Shown: positions 1 to 8,033 of the stretch, one piece after another
How the letters are laid out: every line of letters begins with the position of its first letter
Position numbering within the stretch: position 1 is the first letter of the stretch
IMG/VR virus record: IMGVR_UViG_3300032296_003307
Span: 124,001-188,000 of that record
Origin: a virus
DNA: 64,000 bases
Strand: one strand, 5' to 3'
Made by a program: the position numbers and the translations under genes
Notes under the pieces: generated by a model
The model's input: the letters and a program-made list of their open reading frames with translations, nothing else
The model's database searches: none
Told to the model about the DNA's origin: nothing

Positions 1-698
1 TGGCACTTAAAGCTCTAGGATTTAAGCCAGGAAAAATGTATAGATATTTGGGAAAAAACGGAAAAATGAATACAGTTTACATCAAAGAAATAAAACCTGA
101 TGGGACTGTGATAGGACTTTTTGGAAAAAAATCGGGAGATACTGTTCTTGGAACCCAAGCTGCGGTTCCCGCAGAAACATTTTTAGGAAGAGGAATAGGG
201 GGTCCATGGGGTAGAAGAGGTTCATCAGTCATGGTTCCTTTATTTGTTAAAAGAATGACTGATGCTATGAGAGATGATGGTACTATTGATGCGAATGTTT
301 TAGCCGCTGGTGGTGAATTAAACGCCGATGAAGTTTCCGCGGCATCTTTAGAGTTTGCACCTGAGGATGTGGTTGCTGATTACCAAGGGGATACCGGTCA
401 GTACGATGTTTCAAGTAACGTAACATCAATTCAAAATGCGTTAATGGAGTTAGACCCTAATTCATTACCCAAATTTGGCGCTGATGGTAAATTCGGACCT
501 GAAACATTATCCGCAATTGAAAAATTCCAAAAAGATAATGGACTTACACCAAACAAAAAGGCTGATAAAGCTTTTGTCAAAAAATTAATAGAAAAATTAC
601 CGGCTAATAGTCCAAACAAAGAAGAATTAAATTCATTATTAACTAAACCATCTGAGGTTAAATCAACTGAAACAGATGCTGAAATTGAAACAACATAA
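1..698 (+). CDS. Peptidoglycan-binding-domain protein, 5' end outside window
   Basis: The frame is open from base 3 with no stop, so the first in-window ATG (36) is probably internal and the gene starts upstream. The C-terminal part (about residues 130-185 from that ATG) reads as a PG_binding_1 repeat: FGADGKFGPETLSAIEKFQ, followed by NGLTPN. The same fold opens the endolysin at 51125-51949. The middle is Gly/Ala-rich and the tail is Lys/Glu-rich. A virion or cell-wall-binding role is plausible; no catalytic domain is visible in the part seen here. Confidence 0.7.
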   Translation, partial: ALKALGFKPGKMYRYLGKNGKMNTVYIKEIKPDGTVIGLFGKKSGDTVLGTQAAVPAETFLGRGIGGPWGRRGSSVMVPLFVKRMTDAMRDDGTIDANVLAAGGELNADEVSAASLEFAPEDVVADYQGDTGQYDVSSNVTSIQNALMELDPNSLPKFGADGKFGPETLSAIEKFQKDNGLTPNKKADKAFVKKLIEKLPANSPNKEELNSLLTKPSEVKSTETDAEIETT

Positions 699-702
699 AA
701 AA

Positions 703-1101
703 ATGGGAAAAAGATTTATTATAACAGAAGAAGAGAAAAAAAGAATTCTCGGACTTTATGAACAGGACGAACCAACACCTGAAACAACTGATGAAAAACC
801 ATCATTAATTGACACCTTAAAACAAATGGGATTTGAAGAAAGTTCTGACCGTATTGGTTTGTGGCAAATAAAAAAAGACGACAATACATATGCTGCGGTT
901 TTAACGTTGAATCCAACAAAAGACCAAATTAGCAAAGCGGAAATTGTAGGAACTCCAGATATCCTTTCCACAATACAAAAGGCATTCAACGAGGTCAACA
1001 TTCCAAATATTATTTCAGGTGAAAAACTAATTACTCGAGCACCATTTAAAGAAGAAAATTTAATTAAGAAATTATCAGAACCGGCAAAAAGTGAGTTTTA
1101 A
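703..1101 (+). CDS. Small tagged protein, class C leader
   Basis: I chose ATG 703 because it begins the leader MGKRFIITEEEKKRILGLYE, which recurs in at least five other proteins here and ends in L-Y-E, a T4-type prohead-protease site. The 132-residue protein then has an acidic Thr/Pro/Glu linker and a small alpha/beta domain of unknown function (about residues 35-130). It starts 4 nt after the upstream stop and overlaps the next start (TAATG), so it is translated as part of one operon. Confidence 0.75.
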   Translation: MGKRFIITEEEKKRILGLYEQDEPTPETTDEKPSLIDTLKQMGFEESSDRIGLWQIKKDDNTYAAVLTLNPTKDQISKAEIVGTPDILSTIQKAFNEVNIPNIISGEKLITRAPFKEENLIKKLSEPAKSEF

Positions 1102-2015
1102 TGAAATTCAAAATAACCCATACACAATATAAAAAATTAACAGAATCATTGGACCCTGATGTTCAAGATTTTTTTAGTGCTGAAAAGGGTAAGTTTCATT
1201 TGTTGGCACCAATTCCAATTAGTAGAACAACCGCTTCTGAGGTTATAAAAAGAATTTTGAAATCAGAAAACAAAAAGTATTTTTTTGGTGATGATATTGA
1301 CCTTAATGAATTATCTTTAGTTAACAGATTAAGATTTGGTGTTTATTTAGAAGAGGTCTTAAGCGAGGTTGGTACAAGAGGTCATAACTATGAAGGATTT
1401 ATGGCAGGTCTTTTTGATGGATATCTACCTAAAGACACTAATTATTGGTTTGATTATAGGATTAGAGAGGGTTCGGTAGAACAAAAGTTTATAAAAAGTA
1501 GTGGAGAATCACCACAACTTAAAACATATGCTAATTTCATAAAAAACAATCCTCAATACGAAGGTTTATTAGATAAACAAAATACTCCTGAAATCATCAA
1601 ACAGAAAATACAAATGTTAAACAGTCCTGAGTTTTTAACAGACATTTACATTTTTTCAACTAAAACACCTGAACCAGGAAAAGGTTATAGAATCGATAAT
1701 TATGTTGTTTACAAAGATGAGATGATTAAGATTTTAATGAATCCTAATAATCTTAGAGAGCCTAAACAAAAAGGACAAACCGCTTTGAGAATACCGGCAA
1801 GTGTCTTGGGGGGAATTGATTTTACCATAATAACTCCAAGATATAAATCGTCCGAACTACAGGAACTTGTAAAATTGGACGAAAAAGAACGTGCGGTGTT
1901 AAGTGCGTTTGGTAAACATAGTGAACACATAAGACCAGATGTAATTAAAGATTTGAGTAAAAACTTAGATGAGTTTATCGAATCACTTATTGAAATACAA
2001 GAAGAATATGAATAA
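1101..2015 (+). CDS. Tagged protein, possible nuclease-like fold
   Basis: The protein has 304 residues. The start MKFKITHTQYKKLTE is a variant of the class B leader and ends in L-T-E. A central segment has a Glu-rich helix (FGVYLEEVLSEVG), then NYEGFMAGLFDG, an acidic strand and an EQK strand. This spacing is reminiscent of PD-(D/E)xK nucleases, but I cannot establish it by eye. It overlaps its neighbours (TAATG with the upstream gene; the next ATG lies inside its 3' end). Confidence 0.65.
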   Translation: MKFKITHTQYKKLTESLDPDVQDFFSAEKGKFHLLAPIPISRTTASEVIKRILKSENKKYFFGDDIDLNELSLVNRLRFGVYLEEVLSEVGTRGHNYEGFMAGLFDGYLPKDTNYWFDYRIREGSVEQKFIKSSGESPQLKTYANFIKNNPQYEGLLDKQNTPEIIKQKIQMLNSPEFLTDIYIFSTKTPEPGKGYRIDNYVVYKDEMIKILMNPNNLREPKQKGQTALRIPASVLGGIDFTIITPRYKSSELQELVKLDEKERAVLSAFGKHSEHIRPDVIKDLSKNLDEFIESLIEIQEEYE

Positions 2016-2292
2016 AAAATCAATAGACGAACAAGCTATCAAGGCGTATATGAATTTAGAATCGGTACATAACCATTTAGACGAAATTTTTATTATATTT
2101 GATACTGAAAAAAGAATTGCAATTGCAAAAGACGATAGAGAATTGGCTGATTTTATTTCAGAACAAATGAGAACATTAAGTAATGTTGAAAATGGATTAA
2201 GATTCGGTAAAGATTACCTAAAAAACTTAGTCGGTTTAAGTTGGGACCTATATGGTGGTGACATAACCACAAGAACTGATGGTGACGATTAA
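2008..2292 (+). CDS. Small helical hypothetical protein
   Basis: The protein has 94 residues. ATG 2008 lies inside the end of the upstream frame and gives MNKKSIDEQAIKAYMNLESV. The product is predicted helical and acidic, with no leader. It is translationally coupled to the gene ending at 2015, and its 3' end abuts a convergent minus-strand gene. Function not recognised. Confidence 0.65.
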   Translation: MNKKSIDEQAIKAYMNLESVHNHLDEIFIIFDTEKRIAIAKDDRELADFISEQMRTLSNVENGLRFGKDYLKNLVGLSWDLYGGDITTRTDGDD

Positions 2293-2609
2293 TGTATTAT
2301 AAAAGATTCGTCCGAATTGTTGTTTTTAAATAATAGAAAAAAAGAAACTTGATTACCGAAGAATTTATTGAAAGTCAGGTAAACATCGTCAACAAATACT
2401 TTCTTATAGTTATTTTTATCTAAATACTCTAACTTTGTTTTATAGTTTTCGCTATGTATTTTATTATTTCGATTCAAATAAAAAAAATAAAAATATTCAC
2501 CTAAAACAACATCATCAATTTTTTCTATCTTTTCAATCAAACCTGAATAATACCTATTACTTATTAAATTCAGAGATTTCAACAAAACATCTTCGTTTAA
2601 TTTCGACAT
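2289..2609 (-). CDS. Hypothetical protein
   Basis: The protein has 106 residues and is rich in Lys, Asn and aromatic residues (MSKLNEDVLLKSLNLISNRY at the start). It has no leader and no recognisable domain. It converges on the preceding plus-strand gene with a 4-nt overlap. The C-terminal FFLLFKNNNSDESF segment may be a strand. Confidence 0.5.
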   Translation of the reverse strand: MSKLNEDVLLKSLNLISNRYYSGLIEKIEKIDDVVLGEYFYFFYLNRNNKIHSENYKTKLEYLDKNNYKKVFVDDVYLTFNKFFGNQVSFFLLFKNNNSDESFIIH

Positions 2610-2685
2610 ATCATAATTATAAACGATTGTTGTCGGATTGGAAATATAATTTTGTTCTTTAACTATAATTCACTATCTTCGTGGT

Positions 2686-2949
2686 ATGAAAAAGTTTTTG
2701 GCTTATTACTTCATCTATCGCACCACAAAAAACCCAATGATTGCCGCTCAAATATATCAAATACTTTATGGAAACAACAACAGTGTTTCTTTGACACCTA
2801 CAATCGCTGGTACAACTTCTACGGTTCATAACACCTCAAAAAAACAAGAGTTGGAAGAATCTTTGAAATATCTAAAGGAAAAAACAATTAAAACAAAAAA
2901 AGATAAGGAGTCAATTAACGTTTTAGAGGCAGTGATTCAAAACATGTAA
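2686..2949 (+). CDS. Small basic hypothetical protein
   Basis: The protein has 87 residues. Its N-terminal half (MKKFLAYYFIYRTTKNPMIA) is hydrophobic-aromatic and its C-terminal half is a Lys/Glu helix that may form a coiled coil. TATCTTCG, one mismatch from the host TAnnTTTG box, ends 5 nt before the ATG, consistent with a host-type leaderless promoter. No leader tag. Confidence 0.6.
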   Translation: MKKFLAYYFIYRTTKNPMIAAQIYQILYGNNNSVSLTPTIAGTTSTVHNTSKKQELEESLKYLKEKTIKTKKDKESINVLEAVIQNM

Positions 2950-2988
2950 TAGTTTGACTTTGTATTTTATTGTTTATATAATTGTCAT

Positions 2989-3123
2989 ATGAAAAAATTT
3001 ATTCAAGCGGTTATTATAGGATATGCTGTTTTATGGGTTTTCGCAGAACTTAAGAAGTTCATGGGTGATAAAGAAGTTACCACACTTGAGGATATTAAAA
3101 ATCTGATTAAAGAAAAACTATAA
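2989..3123 (+). CDS. Tiny single-pass membrane protein
   Basis: The 44-residue ORF starts at ATG 2989 and runs MKKFIQAVIIGYAVLWVFAE, a single hydrophobic helix of about 16 residues, then a charged tail ending NLIKEKL. TATAATTG, one mismatch from TAnnTTTG, lies just upstream. It resembles the other tiny membrane proteins of the window (34466, 35203, 52472). Confidence 0.55.
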   Translation: MKKFIQAVIIGYAVLWVFAELKKFMGDKEVTTLEDIKNLIKEKL

Positions 3124-3124
3124 T

Positions 3125-3601
3125 TTAAGGTCTGAAATAAGATATATCTGCATCAGTGAATCCGTCATTGATTGGAGAAGAATTATCGAATTTATATCTC
3201 ACAAAAAAATCTTTGTAACCTAATTTGTTTTCGGGGTCCACAAAACTACCAACATAATAAAAGGTGGTTAATACGTTATTTTCTATTTCTTCCATTAGTT
3301 TTTCATATTCTTTATCATAGAAAATGCTACTCAAATATCTTAAAGTGCCGTAATTACCACTCATGATTAAATTAATATATGGTGCTTTTCCCTCGGGTGT
3401 AAAAAGACCAAAAAAAATCTGAGGGTCAATCGATATAAGAGTTCTATAACCTATTTCAGGTTCCAAACCAAACTTATTACCGGAAGTCCTACTCGGCTCA
3501 AAACTACCTCTATATTCACCGCTAACAATAAATGGGTATTTTCTTTTGAGTTTTTTTACCGCCATATCGGAAATTTTTTTACCTATACTGTCCCTGTCCA
3601 T
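3125..3601 (-). CDS. Hypothetical late protein
   Basis: The protein has 158 residues. I chose the start at 3601 (MDRDSIGKKISDMAVKKLKR) because a TATTTAT element (ATAAATA at 3611-3617 on the + strand) sits 9 nt upstream. A longer in-frame extension to 3769 would overlap the divergent gene and its promoter. The body has a strand-rich segment (EIGYRTLISIDPQIFFGLF). No known domain recognised. Confidence 0.6.
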   Translation of the reverse strand: MDRDSIGKKISDMAVKKLKRKYPFIVSGEYRGSFEPSRTSGNKFGLEPEIGYRTLISIDPQIFFGLFTPEGKAPYINLIMSGNYGTLRYLSSIFYDKEYEKLMEEIENNVLTTFYYVGSFVDPENKLGYKDFFVRYKFDNSSPINDGFTDADISYFRP

Positions 3602-3610
3602 AACTAAACA

Positions 3611-3654
3611 ATAAATACAACGCAAGGTACAAATATACCTCTTAAAGTATTTAT
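3611..3654. promoter_or_regulatory. Divergent pair of TATTTAT promoters
   Basis: TATTTAT at 3648-3654 lies 5 nt before the ATG at 3660. Its minus-strand copy (3611-3617) lies 9 nt before the start at 3601. This is the first of several divergent intergenic regions carrying one copy per direction. The promoter function is inferred from recurrence and fixed spacing. Confidence 0.6.
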
Positions 3655-3659
3655 AACAT

Positions 3660-4001
3660 ATGAACTTTAGAGAAGAAACAAATAGAATAAAAGAATTAAT
3701 TTGTGAAACCTCGGATTTGAAATTCAAACGAAGAAACGCAGACGTTGAAAGATTCTTAAGGCAAGTCATGGAATATCTTTCAGTTTGTGATTACGAAGAT
3801 AAAGTACAATTTTTTATTGCTGTTTTATTGTCGGTAAGAGAAGACGAACTGATAAGTAGCAATGAATCTTTTGACGGAAAAGAAGTCTCAGACTTTATTG
3901 AAGACCACTACAAAGAAGAAATATATTACTATTATGAATATTACTATGATTTGGAGTGTGGAAAAAAAGAAATAACCGAATATCCCAATTTTGTTTACTA
4001 A
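3660..4001 (+). CDS. Tagged RR-family small helical protein
   Basis: The protein has 113 residues. Its class D-like leader MNFREETNRIKELICE ends in I-C-E. It is followed by a body (LKFKRRNADVERFLRQ...SVCDYEDKVQFF) of a paralogous family defined here by a basic [KR]RR near the start, a spacer helix and a C-[DE]-[YFH] motif. The start follows TATTTAT by 5 nt. The tail is Tyr/Glu-rich. Confidence 0.7.
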   Translation: MNFREETNRIKELICETSDLKFKRRNADVERFLRQVMEYLSVCDYEDKVQFFIAVLLSVREDELISSNESFDGKEVSDFIEDHYKEEIYYYYEYYYDLECGKKEITEYPNFVY

Positions 4002-4020
4002 TTTATTTTAGTTATATTTG
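3990..4020 (+). promoter_or_regulatory. Host-type -33/-7 promoter (TTTG-N19-TATATTTG)
   Basis: TTTG at 3990-3993 and TATATTTG at 4013-4020 are separated by 19 nt, matching the Bacteroidota sigma-A promoter. The expected start site falls at about the ATG at 4026, so the transcript would be leaderless. Confidence 0.65.
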
Positions 4021-4025
4021 TGAAC

Positions 4026-4244
4026 ATGAATACTAATGTAATAACTAATCATATGGATACTTATTTTTGGGTTGACAAAGTAATTAACTCATGTACTACA
4101 AAAAAACAAGCCAAAACAGGTATAAAGTTGGTTGGGTTATGGCAAAACATGTTTATAAATCAGTTAGATAGGGAAGAACTAATATACCTTTCAACAAAGT
4201 TAAACAAACGTGCTCTTGAAAAGTATTATTCATTGAATATCTAA
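4026..4244 (+). CDS. Small untagged hypothetical protein
   Basis: The protein has 72 residues from ATG 4026; a GTG at 4020 in the same frame overlaps the promoter box and is less likely. It is predicted all-helical (YFWVDKVINSCTTKKQAKTG). It has no leader and a host-type promoter, which fits the promoter/leader split seen throughout the window. Function unknown. Confidence 0.6.
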   Translation: MNTNVITNHMDTYFWVDKVINSCTTKKQAKTGIKLVGLWQNMFINQLDREELIYLSTKLNKRALEKYYSLNI

Positions 4245-4270
4245 TTGTGTTTTTGGACTATTTATTTATA

Positions 4271-4600
4271 ATGTCCAAAAAAGAACTCAAAAAAACCATA
4301 TTAAGAATATTGTCAGAAGAAACTTCTGAGGACTTGCCTTTAAAATTAAAAAGAAGGTACTCTAATTTAGTGGATGAATATGAACATACTCTTTCTTTCC
4401 ACAGAATGTGCGAATATGAGGATATTTCGGGTTTTATATCAAATTTGGTATCAGAAATTCAATTTTTAAGCACAAAGAATATACATGAAATTTCTAAACT
4501 TATTTTTTCATATTATACTCAAAATCCATCAAAAACCAAAAAAATGTTGAAACAAGCATTTATAGAAACATGGAATCAACGATGTAAAAAATCAAACTAA
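4271..4600 (+). CDS. Tagged RR-family small helical protein
   Basis: The protein has 109 residues. ATG 4271 gives the class E-type leader MSKKELKKTILRILSEE, with an L-S-E cleavage motif, directly after two overlapping TATTTAT copies (4259-4269). The body carries LKLKRRYSNLVDEYEH and MCEYEDISGF, the RR-family signature. A start at 4247 would overlap the promoter. Confidence 0.7.
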   Translation: MSKKELKKTILRILSEETSEDLPLKLKRRYSNLVDEYEHTLSFHRMCEYEDISGFISNLVSEIQFLSTKNIHEISKLIFSYYTQNPSKTKKMLKQAFIETWNQRCKKSN

Positions 4601-4601
4601 C

Positions 4602-5546
4602 ATGGAGGACTACTCAGTAAAATTTATAAGAAGGGTAAAAGATTTTGAAGAGTTTATTATGGATACTTGGCCTGTAAGAAATCCATGCGACTATGATGAT
4701 ATTGGTCAATACATAAGGGCGATTTACCAAGAGATTGCTGAAATAATTGATGAAGGTGAATTGGATGGAATTTATGTCAGTGAGTGGTTGGATTATGAAG
4801 AAGGAAAAAAATATGTGGATGAAGTTTTAAAGTCAAAAATAGTTGAAAATTATTATTGGAATTGTGGGGATGACGACATGATTACAGAAAACGTAAATTC
4901 AGAAGATGTGATAAATAAATTAGTTGATAAACTGTATGACTATACAATTGGAACCAAACAAGTAAAAAATAATCCAAGAATGTTTACCACATCGATTTAT
5001 TTCACAAACAAAAATGATAAACACCCTGAGATTGAACCAATATATTTCACATGGGAACTTGATAGTGTATGGTCTCCAAAAAAGCTTTCTTTTAGTGAAT
5101 CTAATAATGGTAAAGTTGGTATGTTTAAAAAATTAGGGGCTGAAAACCAATTTTATGAGTGGGCTCGTGAAAAGGCAAAAAAACACGCCGAAAAACACTT
5201 ATTGAATATAGGGGTTTACTTATCAGAGTCAAAGAACCTCAGAAGAAGAGTATATTTTAAAGACTTAGAAGATAGGTTTGAATATAACCTTCAAAGAGCG
5301 GTAACTTTATACAATAAAAAAGTGGATTGGAAAAGTTTTACACGTGAAAAATTTGAACTTATAGTCCTTACTACATTGATAGATGCAATCCATGAAAAAA
5401 TAGATTGGGTCACCGACCCATCGGGAAAATTGTATGACGAAATATACGATTTTTTAAAAGAAACTTTTGGTGGACAGATTGATAAAAAATTTGATGAAAT
5501 AAGGTTGAATAGAATAACCCAAGACATAAAAAACAAAATATATTAA
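4602..5546 (+). CDS. RR-family domain fused to a second domain, untagged
   Basis: The protein has 314 residues. It begins directly with the RR-family module (VKFIRRVKDFEEFIMDTWP then NPCDYDDIGQY) without a leader. It continues into a second domain (about residues 95-205, strand-rich, YFTWELDSVWSPKKLSF) and a helical C-terminus. It starts 1 nt after the stop of the preceding tagged paralogue, suggesting tandem duplication. Function unknown. Confidence 0.65.
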   Translation: MEDYSVKFIRRVKDFEEFIMDTWPVRNPCDYDDIGQYIRAIYQEIAEIIDEGELDGIYVSEWLDYEEGKKYVDEVLKSKIVENYYWNCGDDDMITENVNSEDVINKLVDKLYDYTIGTKQVKNNPRMFTTSIYFTNKNDKHPEIEPIYFTWELDSVWSPKKLSFSESNNGKVGMFKKLGAENQFYEWAREKAKKHAEKHLLNIGVYLSESKNLRRRVYFKDLEDRFEYNLQRAVTLYNKKVDWKSFTREKFELIVLTTLIDAIHEKIDWVTDPSGKLYDEIYDFLKETFGGQIDKKFDEIRLNRITQDIKNKIY

Positions 5547-6223
5547 AAATTACCTAAAAACCTGTTAACGAATGACGGTTTAGTGTTTGGTGTAGTGTTT
5601 TTGTCTTTAATCCAATTGTATAGTATTTCTCCCAAATTTTCCGTATTCATTTCTCTATCACCTAAATTATCTTTGATTTGTTTTTTGAAGTTCTGTACCA
5701 TTTTTGTAATACTCGCTGGTGACATGTTTTTATAAACACTAGGAGGAACAAAACCCGATTTAACATAACCTTTGTTTTGAAACTCTCTTAACTTCCTTGA
5801 ACCAAATTCATCCGCGACTATTTCCACACCATACAAAAACTTGGCAGCGTCTTCATCAGAAATTTCATCTTTTAAGTATTCATACATTTTTTCAGCACCA
5901 TATTTTTGATATTGGTATTGGTGGGCAATTTCGTGAAATATTACAAATAATAATAGAGGTAGTGGTTGGCGCAAAACTTGTGTGTTAATCAAAACACCCG
6001 AATGAAGAGCGGCTCCCCAAGCGGGAAAATTAAATCCTGAAAATTCTATTTTTTTACAACCTGATTTTTTAATCGCATCTTCTAATTTATCGGCATGTTC
6101 CTTAAAATTAGGATGCCTTTCCACAATTTCACCAACAAAGTCGTCAATACCCTCAACCGACTCGCACAATACTTTTAATACTAAGTCATTTATTTGTTCT
6201 TTATATAGGAAAGTTTTTTTCAC
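5543..6223 (-). CDS. Tagged HExxH zinc metallopeptidase-like protein
   Basis: GTG 6223 gives a leader of about 20 residues (KKTFLYKEQINDLVLKVLCE) ending in L-C-E. TATTTAT lies 13 nt upstream on the minus strand. The ATG-initiated extension would run through that promoter, so I reject it. The 226-residue protein holds HEIAH at about residues 97-101 inside a hydrophobic helix, with a downstream VEIVADEFG segment that could supply the third zinc ligand, as in gluzincins. A packaged or injected protease is an inference from the leader. Confidence 0.7.
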   Translation of the reverse strand: MKKTFLYKEQINDLVLKVLCESVEGIDDFVGEIVERHPNFKEHADKLEDAIKKSGCKKIEFSGFNFPAWGAALHSGVLINTQVLRQPLPLLLFVIFHEIAHQYQYQKYGAEKMYEYLKDEISDEDAAKFLYGVEIVADEFGSRKLREFQNKGYVKSGFVPPSVYKNMSPASITKMVQNFKKQIKDNLGDREMNTENLGEILYNWIKDKNTTPNTKPSFVNRFLGNF

Positions 6224-6236
6224 GATGAATATTATT

Positions 6237-6259
6237 ATAAATACCTCTTGGGTATTTAT
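6237..6259. promoter_or_regulatory. Divergent pair of TATTTAT promoters
   Basis: The minus-strand copy (6237-6243) serves the metallopeptidase. The plus-strand copy (6253-6259) is 1 nt before an ATG (6261) that opens only a very short frame, and 35 nt before ATG 6295 of the next gene. Confidence 0.5.
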
Positions 6260-6294
6260 TATGTATACAAATATAGTCAATCTAATTGAATAAA

Positions 6295-6642
6295 ATGAAT
6301 CTAAGGGATAAAATAAAAATGATACTGTCAGAGGAAGAACATTTTACTCCTGAATTTTCCGTACCACCATGGTTAAAAAGAAGGTTTAGAATGTTAGAAA
6401 TGATTGTGTTTAGAGAAACACAGTATGCTGAAAGACAAGACACATATCCTTTTTGTAAAAATTTGTTTAAGAAAAAAGAAGATTATTTTAATTACGTTGT
6501 TGATTGGGCTGAACAACATTTTGACGATATTGAACTACCAAAACAAAAAAAATTGGATATACTGAATCAATTTATGTCAGAAAACTACAAAAAAGAGTTG
6601 TATGACCTATATGAAAAAAAATGTAAGGACTTTATGCGATGA
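6295..6642 (+). CDS. Tagged RR-family small helical protein
   Basis: The protein has 115 residues from ATG 6295: leader MNLRDKIKMILSEEE (class E, L-S-E), then PPWLKRRFRMLEMIVFRETQ and a Cys-containing PFCKNLF segment typical of the RR family. The body is Lys/Glu-rich and ends in YEKKCKDFM. The next gene overlaps its stop by 4 nt. Confidence 0.7.
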   Translation: MNLRDKIKMILSEEEHFTPEFSVPPWLKRRFRMLEMIVFRETQYAERQDTYPFCKNLFKKKEDYFNYVVDWAEQHFDDIELPKQKKLDILNQFMSENYKKELYDLYEKKCKDFMR

Positions 6643-6890
6643 GAAAAGAATTAGAAACATTAGAAAAAATTCTTAACACAATGGTAAAAAGGAAATATCC
6701 TGATGACGTTTTAAAAATAGAAATTATTGACGAGTTGATATTTGACCAAGTATATGATGTTAGAGTTTATGTTATTTTAGAAAAATATGAGTCAATATAT
6801 AAATGGGAAGAAATGGAGCAAATGGTAAAAAACATTGCAAGATTTTCAGGTGTTAAAATAAACCGAGTTATTTCCGCTCAAGAACAATAG
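6639..6890 (+). CDS. Small alpha/beta hypothetical protein
   Basis: The protein has 83 residues, translationally coupled (ATGA) to the upstream RR-family gene. An N-terminal helix ends in a VKRKYPDD turn and is followed by alternating strands (VRVYVILEKY). No leader. The 'helix-KYP-strand' layout recurs in 28070-28717 and may be a second small paralogous fold. Confidence 0.6.
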   Translation: MRKELETLEKILNTMVKRKYPDDVLKIEIIDELIFDQVYDVRVYVILEKYESIYKWEEMEQMVKNIARFSGVKINRVISAQEQ

Positions 6891-6916
6891 TGGTATCAAA
6901 GGTTATTTAATATACC

Positions 6917-7240
6917 TTATTTACCGCAATTAGAAATTTCTATTTCTTTTTCCCTTCTAAAATTCTCAAACTCACTTACAAATATCATGTGATTAAGTAA
7001 CTCTTGCCAATCAAAAAAATCAGAATCGTCATCGTCATATCGTACATTGAATAAATTACCCAAAACATAGTCTACAGTAGAATGCAACGCATCATTAAAC
7101 ATATCGTAAACTCCATTTTCATATTGGTAATCACAAGGACTTAATCTCTCAACATATTCATTAAACTCACTTATAATATAATCAAAGTGTCTTCTTAATT
7201 TTACTATTTTGGACTGTGATTCAGTAATGAGTATTTTCAT
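6917..7240 (-). CDS. Tagged RR-family small helical protein
   Basis: The protein has 107 residues. The class B leader MKILITESQSKIVKLRRHFD runs directly into the RR module. SPCDYQYENGVYDMF is the Cys motif, and I-S-E at about residue 23-25 is a possible cleavage site. TATTTAT (minus strand, 7246-7252) is 5 nt from the ATG. Confidence 0.7.
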   Translation of the reverse strand: MKILITESQSKIVKLRRHFDYIISEFNEYVERLSPCDYQYENGVYDMFNDALHSTVDYVLGNLFNVRYDDDDSDFFDWQELLNHMIFVSEFENFRREKEIEISNCGK

Positions 7241-7245
7241 ATAGA

Positions 7246-7282
7246 ATAAATATAATAGGTTTTTATTTTACAAAGTATTTAT
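7246..7282. promoter_or_regulatory. Divergent pair of TATTTAT promoters
   Basis: The minus copy at 7246-7252 is 5 nt from ATG 7240. The plus copy at 7276-7282 is 4 nt from ATG 7287. The region between the two starts is only 46 bp, so it holds little else. Confidence 0.6.
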
Positions 7283-7286
7283 TAGT

Positions 7287-8021
7287 ATGAATCTCCAAGA
7301 GAACATTGATAGAATTAAGGAAATGATGGGACTTATTGTCGAATCAGATGACAAAGAGGTTGTTTGTAGTAAATGCGGTTGGTCTTGGGATTTATCTGAG
7401 GGTGGTAATGACCCATATACCTGTCATGAATGTGGTCACACAAATGAAATAAAAGAAAATGATTTAGACGAATATTCAAGGACTCTAAAGAACGCAAGAA
7501 AACAAGGGAGTGGTTTAAGGTTTTCTAAAAGTGCGGTCAAGAACGCACCTTTGAGGTTTAGACCATATAACAGAGAAAATATTGAAGAAGGGGACCCTAA
7601 AGTTGGGACAGGAAAAAAACCTAAAGGTTCTGACAGAAGACTCTACACTGATGAGAATCCAAATGACACGGTTTCAGTTAAGTTTAGAACCAAAGAAGAC
7701 ATAATAGATACCCTTAACAAAGAAAGTTTTAAATCTAAACCACACAAAAGACAGTCACAGATAATTAATCTTATTCATCAACGAGTTAGAGCCGCATATC
7801 AAAACGCAAAAGACTCTGAAACCAAAGATAGGTTAAAAAGAGCATACGACTATATAGAATCTGTAAAAGAAAAATCAAAAGAAAAGACAATCCGACTACA
7901 AAAACAAGAACAAACTGAAAGCGAACTAACAGAAAAATGTTGGAAGGGATATACACAAAAAGGCATGAAAACTATGTTTGGTAAACGATACCCAAACTGT
8001 GTTAAAAAGACAAAGAAATAA
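7287..8021 (+). CDS. Tagged zinc-ribbon protein, first gene of effector operon
   Basis: The protein has 244 residues. Leader MNLQENIDRIKEMMGLIVE (class D) ends in I-V-E. It is followed by a CxxC...CxxC zinc ribbon (Cys 27, 30, 46, 49). A basic helical middle (SKPHKRQSQIINLIHQRVRA) leads to a C-terminal CWKGYTQKGMKTMFGKRYPN motif that I associate with structural proteins of large marine phages. The likely role is a processed, DNA-contacting internal head protein. Confidence 0.75.
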   Translation: MNLQENIDRIKEMMGLIVESDDKEVVCSKCGWSWDLSEGGNDPYTCHECGHTNEIKENDLDEYSRTLKNARKQGSGLRFSKSAVKNAPLRFRPYNRENIEEGDPKVGTGKKPKGSDRRLYTDENPNDTVSVKFRTKEDIIDTLNKESFKSKPHKRQSQIINLIHQRVRAAYQNAKDSETKDRLKRAYDYIESVKEKSKEKTIRLQKQEQTESELTEKCWKGYTQKGMKTMFGKRYPNCVKKTKK

Positions 8022-8033
8022 ATATAAAATTTC

